Origin: Lytechinus pictus
Lineage: Eukaryota > Echinodermata > Echinoidea > Temnopleuroida > Toxopneustidae
Assembly (NCBI RefSeq): GCF_037042905.1
Contig: NC_087261.1
Location: 11,663,717 to 11,727,716 of the forward strand
Direction: 5' to 3'
Length of the DNA stretch: 64,000 bases
Part shown: in pieces, positions 22,193-33,262 of the stretch
How positions within the stretch are numbered: the first letter of the stretch is position 1
Layout: every line of letters begins with the position of its first letter
Notes under the pieces: generated by a model
Databases searched by the model: none
Told to the model about the DNA's origin: nothing
What the model saw: only the letters and a program-made list of their open reading frames with translations
Position numbers and translations under genes: made by a program

Positions 22193-22750
22193 TGTCACAG
22201 ACTTTAATCCGAGTACATGTAGAAATGATTTTTGCCTATGTATGGCAGGGAATGGGCCAGGGCAGTTCAACTGACTTGTTGTTTCTTAACTTTTGACACA
22301 TGCTCTGGTAGAAGATTCATTTTTTGGGGCATGCTCATTGTGTCCAAGCCTCTTTTATCAGATTGAAAATAAGATGTTATATATTTTCAAGTCAAGAGGC
22401 GTGGGGCTTATTCTTGAAAGACTGACTTCCCGAAGATTCCCCACATTCGCAATCATGGCAATGAGGTTAGCAAAATTATCCACGTGCCTTTAAAATATAA
22501 AATGATTTTATGAAAAAGTTCTCATCAAGACTTTGATGTCTCCAGAATATAGGCTCTTCGTCATGTAAGTTTTAGACACATTTATCATACCACACACATA
22601 TACTTGTACAAAATAATTATGAGGGTATATATTTATAAATCTATTTCTTGCATTCCTGGGAAACGACATATTCGTCTATCAAAATTATGCATAAAGTCCA
22701 TAGGTACGCAATAAATATTTACTTATTACAATATTCAAATATTCTCGGGG

Positions 22751-23381
22751 TTATGAGTCAGTTGATGTATAAAGTTCATTTTCAACCATACAAGTCTCGT
22801 CAAAGCTGTCCTCTCGAACAGCCTTTCGATGTTCTTTCTTCAGAGGTTTTGCATACATTTCATCAAGGTTTAAGCTTTCCTCGAGATCCCCGCCATTTTC
22901 TATGGTCGAGTACCCAGTGTGGCTGCTCTCGGGTCCACCATCCCCATCGGAAACCCCCCGACCACCTCCGAGGTAGCTCTTCGGGTCGACTCGTAAGTCC
23001 TCGTCTTCAATCGTTTCATAACCCGTGTCTTTCCTCGGCACGCGCCGCGCCCTCTCCTTATGCGGCTTCGCGTAGAGATCGCGAATTGCTGGAGGAGTCG
23101 TCGGCTTGCTTCGGCTTTCCGGAGCAGATGACGAACTTTCGGAAACCACGTCTGGGACAGTGCTGTACATTTCAGAATTCCTTTCGCCGTATGAAAACAG
23201 GTCGGCCTGCTCGTATGTATGGCTCCTAGGTGTGATGACTAACGGTGTGCTCAGAGGAACGTCCCCGTTTTCACAGTAATTGTTGGGCGTCGTTTCCGGG
23301 CTTTCTATTTCTTTAATATCAAGGGTTATTTCTTCGTAAGGACGATTACTGGGCTTTCTTTTAGAATCAGGTGGTGATGAC
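22751..23381 (-). CDS. Receptor exon: cytoplasmic tail and stop
   Basis: The acceptor is ATGATACAG|GTC, and the exon runs to a TGA at 22753-22751. The first base completes an Arg codon. Tail residues counted from there: YEEI at Tyr15, YSTV at Tyr72, YAKP at Tyr103 and Tyr176, TGYETI at Tyr121 and TGYSTI at Tyr157. Acidic residues follow most tyrosines, as is common at kinase sites. Codon use is GC-richer than the surrounding intron. Confidence 0.88.
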
Positions 23382-26300
23382 CTGTATCATGAGAGAGAGA
23401 GAGAGAGAGAGAAAAAGTGGAGAGATAAATCATTAAAAAGAAGTTAAATTCTTTACAGTCCTAAATCCCAACAAAAGATACCCATATTATGAAAACCATA
23501 GTCTACTGACAAACAGAACGTTCATGGCTTGACATTCTTCCCATACAACCCATAGGGACAAACGTATTTTCATCGAACTTGCCTGGCCTATCAACACTAC
23601 ACAATAAAGACTGCATCAAAAGTACAATTCAGAGTTCAGGCATGGAACGCCTGGTTCCCGGCCTACGACCTATACAGCTATGAATTCAGAAATTCGAATA
23701 TTGTGGCTCTGTCTTGATTGCATGGTATTTGAGAAATATACGATACACTGAAAACCATTACGATATCCGTACGGGCTCTGGGTGGCCTTTTTTCTGGCCT
23801 TACATGATTCCCAAAGTCATGAAATCGTAAGATGGTCGTATAAAATGTAAACACAACATTTGGAGCCCGTATTTACGGAGCCTTTAAAGTGCCATCGACT
23901 TCACGAGATGGCCAGATACTTTATCTTGGCATGTCGACATAATAACCTTATTGTGTCGACATAACGAGATACTTACGTTGTCTTGTCAAGTAGAGTTTGG
24001 AAAAATTGCATGTTGACCGTGGCGAGAAAAGCTGCATCGCCAAGACGAGGTATGAAACAAATTTATATGTCGACATGACGAGATACGTCATCTTGCTAAG
24101 TTGAATTATAAAGAGTAATATATCGGCATAGCGAGATAAAGTAGACATGGAAAGAAAAAAATCTCTCCCCACGTTGACATATAACTGTTCAAAATTCGAA
24201 AAAATATCTCCCCATGCTGACATATAACTGTTCATAATTCGACTTGGCAAGATAAAATATCGCCATGTCAACATGCAATTGTTAAAAAGTCGACTTGGCA
24301 AGATAAAGTATCTCTTCATGTCGACATAATAAAGCTATTAAGTGGACATAGCAAGATAGAATAACTCATCATGTCGTCAAGTCGATGGCACTTAAAGGCT
24401 TCGTACGTATTCACCAATACGTTGACACTAAATATTGTAGATTTATCAATCGTACGATGATCCTTGCAAATGTAAACGAGGCATAACCTAACTTCAAAAG
24501 AATGTTTAATAATCATACCTTCTTCGCACGAGGAAGACGACTGCTAAAACGAGGATAACTGTGATTGCGGATAATGAAATGACAACAGCTATACCGGATG
24601 GCTGGTTGATGAAATCTGGAAGAAAAGAAAAAAAATGATCTAGAAATAATAATTCAGAAAAAAAAAAAGTCAGTTGATAATGGACTTATGTTTGTTTTTT
24701 CGAAAGGGAAGGGGATGTGTAGCAAGTGATGTTTCGTATTTTTCATAATATAACTCTTTCAAATATATTATATATGTTTCTGATAAATAATTCTGTGCAT
24801 TATCACAATACTCGTTTAAGTAATAAAGTTCATTATCCGAAGGTTAAAACACAAATTCTCCTTAATTCATTAAGGCACTATGGCCCACGCATTTGGAATA
24901 TTCTTTCCGATGAAATTAAGTACTCAACAACAATTACGTCATTTAAATCTAAGTTAAAACAGCTATAAAATATAAATGAATATGAAAAAAGAATTTGTTT
25001 TCTTTCTCCTTGCTGAAATCTCATACACTTACCGCCCCACCCTCCCTGTATGTTTGCTTGTGTTTGTTGATGCTGTGTGTACATTTTTCATTCAATGCTG
25101 TTATTATGTACTGGTACTTAATTTCATTTACTGGGAACTACTACTCACTAGCGTACCTAAGGGGGGGGGGGGCAGACTGCCCCCCTGACGAGTCACAACT
25201 GATCCAGGGGACGATCCCCCCTTTTGAGAAGCAAAATTAATAATTTGTAATGTAAATATGCAAAGAAAACCGACGTGTGCCCCCTCTTTTTAACTTGAAG
25301 ACCTTTTTTTTTTTTTGCTTGTCAATTTTTTTTCTGGTACGAAATGTCCTTTATTTGCGGTTGAAGACCTTTTTTTTTTTTTTTTTGCTTGTCAATTTTT
25401 TTCCTGGTACGAAATCCTTTATTTGTGGTTGAAGACCTTTTTTTCGGTTTTTTTCTTGTCTAATTTTTCGCGGACGAATTATCCTCCAAAAAGTTTGCCC
25501 CCCTTTTGGAAAGTCCTGGGTACGCCGCTGCTACTACTCACAAGTTTTTGTAAACTTTTCTGCAGTTTCTATTTTTACTCTTATATTATTTGTCATTCCC
25601 TGTACTATTTTTTATGCTGAGGAAATGAATAAATTGAACTGAACTTAACTGAACTGAAGTAAACCACACCCCCACAGAGAACACATTCGGCGAGTGTGAC
25701 TTATTGCATGATCTGATTCTGGGGACCGGGGCCATGGCCAACACCCAAATAATGAAATGGATTACACACTTGAAAGTAAAAATTAAACGGAGTAAATAAA
25801 AAAAAATCAACAGCCGGTAGAGCTCCATGTATAAACCAAAATTATACTATCACCCTTTTTAAGAGTTTGAAAGTTTCCCTAGAGCATAGTTATATGATTT
25901 TTCCATCCATCCACACCATATTTTTTTCTATACAGGAAATTTGCACGATCTCCTTTTAAAACAAAAATATCACACTGAATTTTCAAGAGAATGATGAATG
26001 TATGCATACACATCATATCTAGAAAATATTAGAAATATGTTGACGTTGCTGGCCGTTCATAGTTGTGATCGATCGGATCAATCGCAACTCTTTGTAAGAC
26101 AGGGCCCTGGTGTGTATTATTTACCACAAGAAAGGATCACCATGCAGTCGTTCGTAATGACGCTCGCAACTTACCGAACAGCTTTATGAAACACTCACCA
26201 GGGCCAGTTGCATGAAACTTTGCTATCCAATATCTTTAATCCTTGATTTTGATTGGCTGTTGAGCATTGTTGTCATGGTAGTTACCATCGGATAGTAAAG

Positions 26301-28725
26301 TTCTAGAATAGTAAGTTTATGCAACGGGACCCAGGGGCGAATGCATTTCTACATGGAACGCTATATGCCATAGTCACAATAACGGTACCAACCCTTGACC
26401 GATCAAAACTATTGCGTTATTTCCAATGACAAGAGCTTGAGAGCAGTGGTGTACAGATGGGGGGGGGGGGGGGCTTGAGGGCGCCTGCCGCCCCCCTTCC
26501 CAACAACAAAAAATCACGACCAAGAAAAAAAAAATTAGGAAAAGTTAAGAGAGATTATATTATTCTCTGAATATTATGTCCAAATCTATTACACAATTGG
26601 ATTTTTGTAATAAAAATGTCGAGATTTTTCTAGCTCGCTTTGCTCGCTCACACCTTCTCATAAATGTTTGCCCCATACGCCATATCACGCCCCCTCAAAG
26701 TTGTTGGCTCATTACGCCACTGCCTGAGAGTAAGGAGATCTGTTTAAATCTCCTTGCTGCGAGTAAACTAAAAAGGTGAATGATGATTGCGGACACATTA
26801 AAGAGAGGGGATCGTGTGTTCATACGTACTTCCTTCCTTTGCCACCATCCTGACCGTCACCGCGGGGGTGCTTGGGTAACCATATGTGACTTCCGGTTGT
26901 GTACGGTTGTATCCAGTGCCTTTAGTAGGTCCGTGGATGCACGGTCATCGGGCAATTTTTGAGATTAGACAGAGAACAACGTAACAATTAAAGCAGCAGT
27001 CTTATGAATAATATAGAAAGTTTCTCTCAAAGGAATAACAGAAGGCCAATGGGTGTAAAGGGGGGGGGGGGGGGCGGCTATGGGCCCCAAAGCTTGTTTC
27101 AAATTGAATTTCTTTATGCCACCTGGGGCCCGTTGCCATTAAAAACTCTATTTGCAAGATTTTGATAATGTGTAATTTTCAATGCATAATTTTATTTGCC
27201 AGAGATTTTTTATGGCAACAGTTTCATGCAAAGGTTCCCTGGAGGAAATAAAATATCAAGGGGTTAAACGATAGAAAGTGTATAATTTGATGCCCCCTTC
27301 CTGCACTATCAAACATGTGTGGGTGTGTGAGTTTTTTTGAGGGGGAGTGCTTAATGGCCGGGTTCTATAGATATATTTTATATTTATAGTAAATATTTAT
27401 TGAATAAATCATAAGGAATCACAATATTTATAAACAATTTACTTGAAACAATATTTATAATATAAATGTATTTTATATATGAATATTCACCTTTCGTTGT
27501 GGTCCGTCCGTTTTGATAAAATGACGTCAGAGTCGTCATGGGACGACTAGTAGGCCTTGGTCTATTACTCGCAACTGCAAAATCATGATAGTAAAATCGA
27601 CACATATATTCATAGATATGAATTACTTTCGATGATATTTTTGAACATGTATTATAATACAAACTATTCAAAAAAATACCGAGCAAAATCATGAGCTATC
27701 TTAGATGTGACATCAATAATATTCGTTTGATTGTGAAAATATTTGTACTTGTAGATGTACTTTAATGTGCTGCTAAGCAAAGTTTGACTGGATGACACCG
27801 ATCAATTATTTGGGCGAGAAATGTATTGCATTCATTGTAGCTGACTATACACACCTGAAATTGATTTCAAGATTATGAAACAAACATGAAACTTTTTATT
27901 AAAAATTTTTTTTTTGCATCGAATATTCATGAAACGTTAAATACGATTTTATTCATGATTGGATTTTGTAGAATATAGAAAAAAAATTATCAGATAATTG
28001 TTACAAGCCAAGAATAACGCATACCTCTGAAAACAGCGAGTGTCTCGTATCCTCCACAACTTTCTGAAGGAGCTCCCCCACACCGATAATGACATTCGGA
28101 ATCACTTATTTTCCCGTACCTCGCGTAATCGACACCTTCACTCCCGCAAGTACACTTTGTCCCGAACTTCAACCCCGCGTACACGAATCCATTGGTGATG
28201 CAGAAATCAAGACATCGAGAACGCGTCATAGCCGAGTCGATTGCGTCTGCCCCTGTCAACACCGGATCGGTGAACAAGTCGGTAAAACAGCCCAGGTATC
28301 CGCTATCTGGTGGTGAAAGGATATTGCTAATTTATTAATCTACTATAAATTACATATGAAGCAATCATAAAAAACACAAAAGAGGACATGGCATGGGTAT
28401 ATCAATTTATATTTTCAATTCTATTTTCAAGTAGCAATTACTGAGTAGAGTATCCTGGTTGATACCTGTAACTAGCGAGGACGATGGTATTTTTTGGGAA
28501 AAATATAAAATAGACAGTAGACAATATTGTTTTGGTGAATCTAACATGTCCGACCCCCCCCCCCCACAAAAAAAGGCCGGACAAATTTCAAGTAAAAATT
28601 GGGTTCTGAATCTGACCTGAGAAGCATATATCCAGGACTCATATTATGACCATATCTAAATCATACTTTCTACCTTTACGAAAAGAATGTAGAATAGATA
28701 GAGATGGATAGACAGGTGAAGAGAC

Positions 28726-28757
<32 letters not shown>

Positions 28758-31700
28758 AGAGAATGAGAGATGGAGGGAGGGAGAGGGGGAGAGATGGGGG
28801 TGGGAGGGGGAGGGGAGTGAGAAACAGGGAGACAGTGACAGGACTGACAGAGACAGAGCAAAACAGGCAAGAGGGGATGGAGGATACAGAACGTTTTAAA
28901 TTTACCCTGTCTATAGCATACAGCACCGGCTACCTGTCGAGAAGCACATCGGGTTTCGATGTAGGAACAGTTATTTAGATGATATTCTGAAATTGAATAG
29001 AAAAAAGTAGCAAGCAGTAGCAATTCAGATATCTTATCCAAAAAGACAAAGAGAGGATAAATATACAAATAATGCACAGATGTGAGTGCATCGGTCTTGT
29101 CGGTAGGTTTTGTGAGCATCAGGTAACTATGGAAATATTAAAACCAACGAGACGCAGCCAAGTGGGTTTAGACTAGTTTCCATAATTACCGCATGCTCAC
29201 TAGTCCTACCGATGAACAAAAAAACCTTGTGCATCATTTGTTGTATAAAATGTTGGATTTTTGTGATTTTTTTTTTTTTACAACCATGCCTAAGTAATTA
29301 CCGACGAATGGCTAGCCATGCATAAGTAATTACCGGACGCGAGGCAAATTTACCGGATGCATGGCTGGCCATGCGTCGGTAATTATGCATGATCCCCATT
29401 CTATAGGATTACATATGAAACAGGCGAAGAACACGCGTATGATTCAGTCACATTTGCGAAACAGTCCGAGACCGGCATAATTATGCTATTTTGCAATTGA
29501 CTTACCAACGGTCGTTTTGGAGTCGGTTTCGTTGATGGGACTGTACCATGTATTATAAGGCAATATATACACTCAGAAAATGGCTGCGTAGCAATTCACC
29601 CGATGTGTGTGTGGGGGGAGGGAAGGGGGGGGGTGCTTGTTTGCAGTGGCGTAACAGGCGGGGGGCAGGGGGGCAAGCTGCCCCCCTGGCGGATTTCACC
29701 GGGAAAATAAAAGAAAAGCGGGAAAAAGAAAAAAAAAGGAGGGAGAAAGAAAGGGAAAGGGGAAGGAAAGGGAAAAGGAAAGGAGGTAAAGGAAAGGGAA
29801 AGGGAAAAGTGAAAAGAAAACGAAAAAAACAAACATTTTTTTAATGGAAAAGGAAGGAAAGCGGGAAAAATTAATGTACGAAAGAAGAACATTTGGGAAA
29901 GAATAAATCATTCCGAAATAGGCCTATGTAATGCAATAGCACGGTGGGAAATATATTAAAAGATGACAAAATGGCAAACAATAGCGGGAAACGAAGGGAG
30001 AATGTAATTATTCAAACGCTAAATTGGAAAGGAAAGAAAAGGGAAAAGAAAAAAAAATAATAACACGACCGGGATACCGATGATTGGAATTAAAGAGCGG
30101 GAAGAAAGATGGACTGCATACAACATTGTGCTATAAGCTTGCTAAATTTTATGCAAATAAGCTACCAGGGCTTTGCCCCAGACCCCACGCAGTAGGGGCT
30201 CTTCATTTATAACCTTTAAATAGCTCTATAACGCCCCTCCCCGTTCAATCACGTTCAATCACTGGCCAAAAGAAATTATAGGAGACAACGTATAATGAAA
30301 TGAATGGAAACAATGAAATGTGTTATTTGCTGAATATAATGGAAAAATCTATCACATAATTAGAATTTTAATAGGCAATTTTTTTTCCAGCTCGCTTTGC
30401 ACGCTGACGACTTTTTTACAAATTTTTCCCACATTGCTATGTTTTGCCCCCTCAAAGTATTTGGTTCATTACGCAACTGTGTTGAATAAATGTGTTGTGT
30501 AAAAGCTATATTCTGTACATATGCCCGCGAGTTGATTAAAATAGCGGCAATCTGCGAGGTTAAATGGCTTTGATATCAAGAAGTTCCAGGGGCTCCGCCC
30601 CGGTCCCCAACCGCACAGCACTGCGTATTGAAGGGTTTGGCCATGGCCCCAAAAAGTTCTACAAACAAGAACAAAAAAGGAGGAAAAAAAGCAAAGGAAA
30701 AGTGTAGGATATGATTTTATTTACTGAATAATAATGTAAAAAAATAGCTCAAAATTAGATTCTCATTAAAAGGTGATTTTTTTTCTCGCTCGCTTCGCTC
30801 GCTCGGGACTTATATAAAGCAGCTTTTTAGCACATGTGCTATATATACTGCGCCCCTCGTTTTTTTTTGTACTCTTCACGCTACTGCCGCAAAGAATCCT
30901 GTTCACAGTGGCGAACAGACCACAAAAAAGAAATCTAAAGAGAGAAGAGTGAAACATATTATTCTCTGGAAAATCTATCACAAAATTGGATTTTTGTATT
31001 AAAAAGGTCAAAATTTTTGCTCGCTCGCTTCGCTCGCAACTTTTTTAAAAATATAGATAAATTATGCCCGATACGCAATATCTGGCCTTCTCAAAATAGT
31101 CGCCTCATTACACCATTACGCCTCTTCATACCATGATATGACCGGGGGGGGGGGGGGGGGCGTTTCATGAAAGGACTTGTCGGACGTTTTATCCGACAAG
31201 TCCAATTTTATCCGACAGTTACCATAGTAACAGTACCTCTCAGCCAATCAACATCAGAGAAAGATGTCAGATCTGACAATTTGTCGGATGAAAATGTTGA
31301 TGAAACACTCCCCTGGAAATTTTTGGCTCTTGCCCCCCCCCCCCCCCTGGCCACCGACCCCTGTTACGCCGCTGCTTGTTTGTTGGGTAAATATATGATG
31401 AAAGGCATGCTTCATAGGCAAGTTGTCACATAGCATGGAGTAACATCTGTACGGCAACACAGCATTTATCAACAATCTTATTTCAATCTAGCTCGTTTTA
31501 GTCTAATGTAGTAGCCTCTATAACCTTTCATACAAACATACACTTTTCTTTATAAGTTGATAATTTTTATCTGCCCTGCTCTTTTAATAAAGTCAGGGAA
31601 AAAAGTGTGAAGGGGAAAATTTCTTTACCATTCCCGGAGCAACGGAACGCAGTCGTAGACATCGGGTAATTGCCTGCCGGGTATGGACTGCTCGCCAAAG

Positions 31701-31862
31701 CCCGGTTAGCACCCGGATAACCTAGTTGCCGACAAATCACGATTACATCCAGTATATCGAATTCGCTGCTTCCGCATATTATCTGCCAGTTGTATAGATC
31801 AGTAGTGATCTCAACGCTTCCTTCATGCGCTCCATTTCCATTTCCATTCTCAAGACGAACAT
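22751..31862 (-). CDS. SRCR-WSC single-pass receptor with tyrosine-rich tail (5' end missing)
   Basis: Exons on the minus strand, in order: 31862-31629, 28986-28906, 28306-28025, 27574-27491, 24615-24519 and 23381-22751. All extracellular junctions are phase 1, and the TM-tail junction is phase 2; all agree. N to C: a group A SRCR domain (six Cys, split over two exons as is usual for group A), an eight-Cys WSC domain, a Thr/Pro/Ser stalk, one transmembrane helix with an RRR stop-transfer, and a 209-residue cytosolic tail with 11 Tyr. SRCR domains bind protein or microbial ligands, and WSC domains are putative carbohydrate binders. The tail looks like a docking platform for SH2 proteins. No kinase or phosphatase domain is present. 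The signal peptide exon and any further N-terminal domains lie upstream and were not found. Confidence 0.85.
23392..23412. repeat. (GA)n microsatellite beside the tail acceptor
   Basis: Ten GA units on the plus strand, so (TC)n on the coding strand, ending about 10 bp before the acceptor. It forms the pyrimidine tract of the tail exon. Confidence 0.85.
23879..24405. mobile_element. TIR element with internal TCGACAT repeats
   Basis: The left end GCCTTTAAAGTGCCATCGACTT is mirrored by AAGTCGATGGCACTTAAAGGC at the right. Inside, phrases such as ATGTCGACAT-A-CGAGATA and GACTTGGCAAGATAAA recur in both orientations. It lies in the intron between the transmembrane and tail exons. An open frame of 123 codons inside is only the repeat. 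Confidence 0.7.
24519..24615 (-). CDS. Receptor exon: transmembrane helix
   Basis: The acceptor is CTTTTCTTCCAG|AT and the donor is AGAAG|GTATGA. It encodes DFINQPSG, then a ~22-residue hydrophobic helix starting IAVVISLSAITV, then RR and the first two bases of a third Arg codon. Phase 1 in and phase 2 out match the neighbouring exons. Confidence 0.88.
24726..25660 (+). mobile_element. LINE 3' fragment, interrupted
   Basis: An open frame to 24968 encodes a reverse-transcriptase C-terminal tail (NTRLSNKVHYPKVKT, then YGPRIWNILSDEIK and FKSKLKQL). The 3' UTR continues to an AATGAATAAATTGAACTGAA tail near 25650, and is split by the hAT-like element at 25146-25530. It is 5' truncated. It sits in the receptor gene intron, antisense to that gene. 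Confidence 0.75.
25146..25530. mobile_element. hAT-like MITE with perfect 8-bp duplication, nested in a LINE
   Basis: Ends are CACTAGCGTACCTAAGG and CTGGGTACGCCGCTG. Flanks are CTACTACT at 25138-25145 and at 25531-25538. Removing the element and one duplication restores a continuous LINE 3' UTR. Inside are three copies of a phrase with GACCTTTTTTT and CTTGTCAATTTTTTT. Confidence 0.9.
25930..26107. mobile_element. GGCCC-ended MITE, truncated copy
   Basis: Contains GATCGGATCAATCGCAACTC followed by TTTGTAAGACAGGGCCC, and the inner phrase TTGACGTTGCTGGCC, matching the right part of the family found at 51206-51478. The left end is missing. Confidence 0.6.
26206..26338. mobile_element. Short MITE with GTTGCAT ends
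   Basis: GGGCCAGTTGCATGAAACTT at the left and AAGTTTATGCAACGGGACCC at the right are near-inverted. Inside, TATCCAATATC and GATAGTAAAGTTCTA are also partly paired. Confidence 0.55.
26444..26722. mobile_element. hAT-like MITE, 8-bp duplication (7/8)
   Basis: Ends are CAGTGGTGTACAG and GGCTCATTACGCCACTG. Flanks are CTTGAGAG and CCTGAGAG. The interior has the poly-G run, AAATCACGACCAAGAAAAAA, and GCTCGCTTTGCTCGCTC. Same family as 7600-8194. Confidence 0.8.
27125..27222. mobile_element. Short MITE with CCGTTGCCAT ends
   Basis: CCCGTTGCCATTAAAAACTC at the left and AGATTTTTTATGGCAACAG at the right form an imperfect inverted repeat about 100 bp apart. Confidence 0.5.
27491..27574 (-). CDS. Receptor exon: Thr/Ser/Pro stalk
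   Basis: The acceptor is ATTTTGCAG|TT and the donor is AAAG|GTGAAT, phase 1 at both ends, 84 bp. It encodes VASNRPRPTSRPMTTLTS and FYQNGRTTTK. The peptide is rich in Thr, Ser, Pro and Arg and probably O-glycosylated, forming a short stalk between the WSC domain and the membrane. Confidence 0.72.
28025..28306 (-). CDS. Receptor exon: WSC domain
   Basis: The acceptor is CACCACCAG|AT and the donor is AGAG|GTATGC, phase 1 at both ends, 94 codons. It encodes YLGCFTDLFTDPVLTG, then CLDFC, FGTKCTCG, ECHYRCGG and ESCGGYETLAVFR. All eight WSC cysteines are present. One exon equals one domain, the usual pattern of shuffled extracellular modules. Confidence 0.92.
28710..28880. repeat. Purine-rich (GA)n tract
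   Basis: AGAG and GGGAGAG repeats on the plus strand, ending about 25 bp after the donor of the second SRCR exon. Open frames here on the minus strand are low complexity (Pro/Ser/Leu). Confidence 0.85.
28906..28986 (-). CDS. Receptor exon: second half of SRCR domain
   Basis: The acceptor is CAATTTCAG|AA and the donor is CAGG|GTAAAT, phase 1 at both ends, 27 codons. It encodes EYHLNNCSYIETRC and ASRQVAGAVCYRQG, with the last three SRCR cysteines and the AGVxC-type ending. No normal domain results if this exon is skipped. Confidence 0.88.
29101..29211. mobile_element. Short inverted-repeat element
   Basis: CGGTAGGTTTTGTGAGCATC at the left pairs imperfectly with GCATGCTCACTAGTCCTACCG at the right. 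The inner arms GGTAACTATGGAAA and TTTCCATAATTACC also pair. Confidence 0.55.
29644..30480. mobile_element. hAT-like element with purine-rich expansion (likely)
   Basis: Begins CAGTGGCGTAACAGG and ends TTGGTTCATTACGCAACTG, the paired ends of the family at 26444-26722. The inside is expanded by a ~170-bp GAAA/GGAAA-rich stretch (29697-29870). No matching duplication was found, so the two ends may come from different copies. Confidence 0.5.
30770..31125. mobile_element. hAT-like element fragments (two partial copies)
   Basis: Two partial copies carry GCTCGCTTCGCTCGCTC (near 30785 and 31020) and AAATTGGATTTTTGTATTAAAA-type phrases. The second begins CAGTGGCGAACAG at 30908 and ends near CTCATTACACCATTACG. 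Confidence 0.5.
31161..31314. mobile_element. GTTTCATGAAA-ended MITE, copy 1
   Basis: About 154 bp, nearly identical to 34240-34393. The left part CGTTTCATGAAAGGACTTG is mirrored by GTTGATGAAACACTC at the right. An internal hairpin pairs GGACTTGTCGGA with TCCGACAAGTCC. It is flanked by poly-G and poly-C runs. Confidence 0.75.
31629..31862 (-). CDS. Receptor exon: first half of SRCR domain
   Basis: The acceptor is CTCACCTTTTAG|AT and the donor is AATG|GTAAAG, phase 1 at both ends, 78 codons. It encodes DVRLENGNGNGAHEGSVEI, then WQIICGSS, VICRQLGYPGA and AFRCSGNG. This is the N-terminal half of a six-Cys SRCR domain. It is the most upstream exon I can support; at least one more exon must supply the signal peptide. 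Confidence 0.9.
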
Positions 31863-32123
31863 CTAAAAGGTGAGAGAAAGAAAAAAAAATGTACATATCG
31901 ATCACCTCACAAAATCAGAATCAAGCACATCTTCATCAAATACATTGAAATTGGACTAGTAAAACACCTAAATGTGTGTTTGAATGCCCTACATGTTTGT
32001 TATAACTGTAAAAACATGAACCTAGATGTGTTTTCTAGTTATAATTTCGATTTGTACGTGACGCGTTCGACGATTCCAATCACTCGTCACCTAAGATATT
32101 TGATGTTGTAGCTTAGCGATGGA

Positions 32124-32187
<64 letters not shown>
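32124..32187. repeat. (TA)n microsatellite
   Basis: About 30 TA units, uninterrupted. Confidence 0.97.
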
Positions 32188-33075
32188 TGAGTATAAAGTG
32201 AGTGATAAGCGACGATATTGTGAAGTAATCATGACACTATGAATTGCTTTTTGTACCTGTCTGTGTTTCCACGTTGTACGTGTCATATTTCCTTCCGTGT
32301 TCACACTGTGGAATGTTTCATTTTCATTGGTTGATAGTGTTTTTGGCAAATCCGTCAATTTTAAATATCATTGCATTCGTCCTTATAACACACAAGACTT
32401 GTTTTCGTTTTTTTTTTAAAACTCATCCAGACATACACTCACAAACAAACTTAATGTATTTGGATTTTTTTTTTAATATTGCAAAGGAAGAGCGAGATGA
32501 TATCATGTTAGATTGTGACACGGCATTTGCTACTACGACGTCTACTCCGGTCTGAATATCTCAGAGGGTATTGGGTTAGAGTAAGGATTGTAATTGCACG
32601 GTTGAATGAATAAAATGTTCGAAATAATAACAGTTGGTTATGACTCTTGCTTTTCTTTAACGAACTATTCAATTCGCCAGGGTCAATATTTTGCAATATT
32701 ACATAGGTTATGTAGATTCGAATCAGTGATAGGTCAATACGCCATCACGTGACCATAGCTGCGAGGATCGCATTTGTTATATTTTAGGTTTTGACGTCAC
32801 CTCAGGGAATATACTGCGTTGTATTGTCAATTGCGGCGTTATATTCACTAAAATGACGTCACTCGCTGCATACAAGTTGCGTAACAAGGTAATTGTTTAT
32901 TTGATGTACGCGCTAATGTTAACGCGTCGATTGCATGAAGAACGCGCTTGATGTATTTAAAAAAAAAAAATCTATTATGACGTAGATGGATCAGAGCTGT
33001 AGCAAGAATTTCGGGTTTGAGCCAGATGATGAATGCAATTTCTGATGGCGAATCCACATAAACTATATAATATAA

Positions 33076-33262
33076 CAGATATTGCCTGGTCTATCGTTTT
33101 AATAAATAGCATTTCAACTCCCCTCCGAAGCTATATTTTTCCCTCGGGATAATATTTTCCCTCAGCGCTGCGCGCTTCGGGCAAAATATAATCCCTTGGG
33201 AAAATATAACTCCGTCGGGGAGAGGAAATGTTATATTCAAACTCTAGGTAGGCAATATCTGT
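33076..33262. mobile_element. MITE with ACAGATATTGCCT ends
   Basis: ACAGATATTGCCTGGT on the left is mirrored by AGGTAGGCAATATCTGT on the right. Inside, CCCTCGGGATAATATTTTCC pairs with its near-complement around the GCGCTGCGCGC centre. Confidence 0.65.

Larger units (their letters stand above)
19301..22750. other. Intergenic between convergent genes
   Basis: Lies between the ends of the plus-strand transporter and the minus-strand receptor. It holds the repeats listed separately, a purine-rich stretch at 21093-21170 and an unassigned 3' UTR on either side. No further exon is supported. Confidence 0.5.

Noticed and set aside
26825..26935. Possible extra extracellular exon of the receptor (minus strand, GYNRTQPEVTYGYPS)
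   Set aside because: A GTACGT donor exists in phase 1, but the acceptor has no pyrimidine tract and the peptide matches nothing I know.
29506..29540. Possible 35-nt minus-strand exon encoding PSTKPTPKRPL
   Set aside because: Good donor and fair acceptor, but it lies between the two halves of the SRCR domain and its length would shift the frame. It could be a rare alternative exon.
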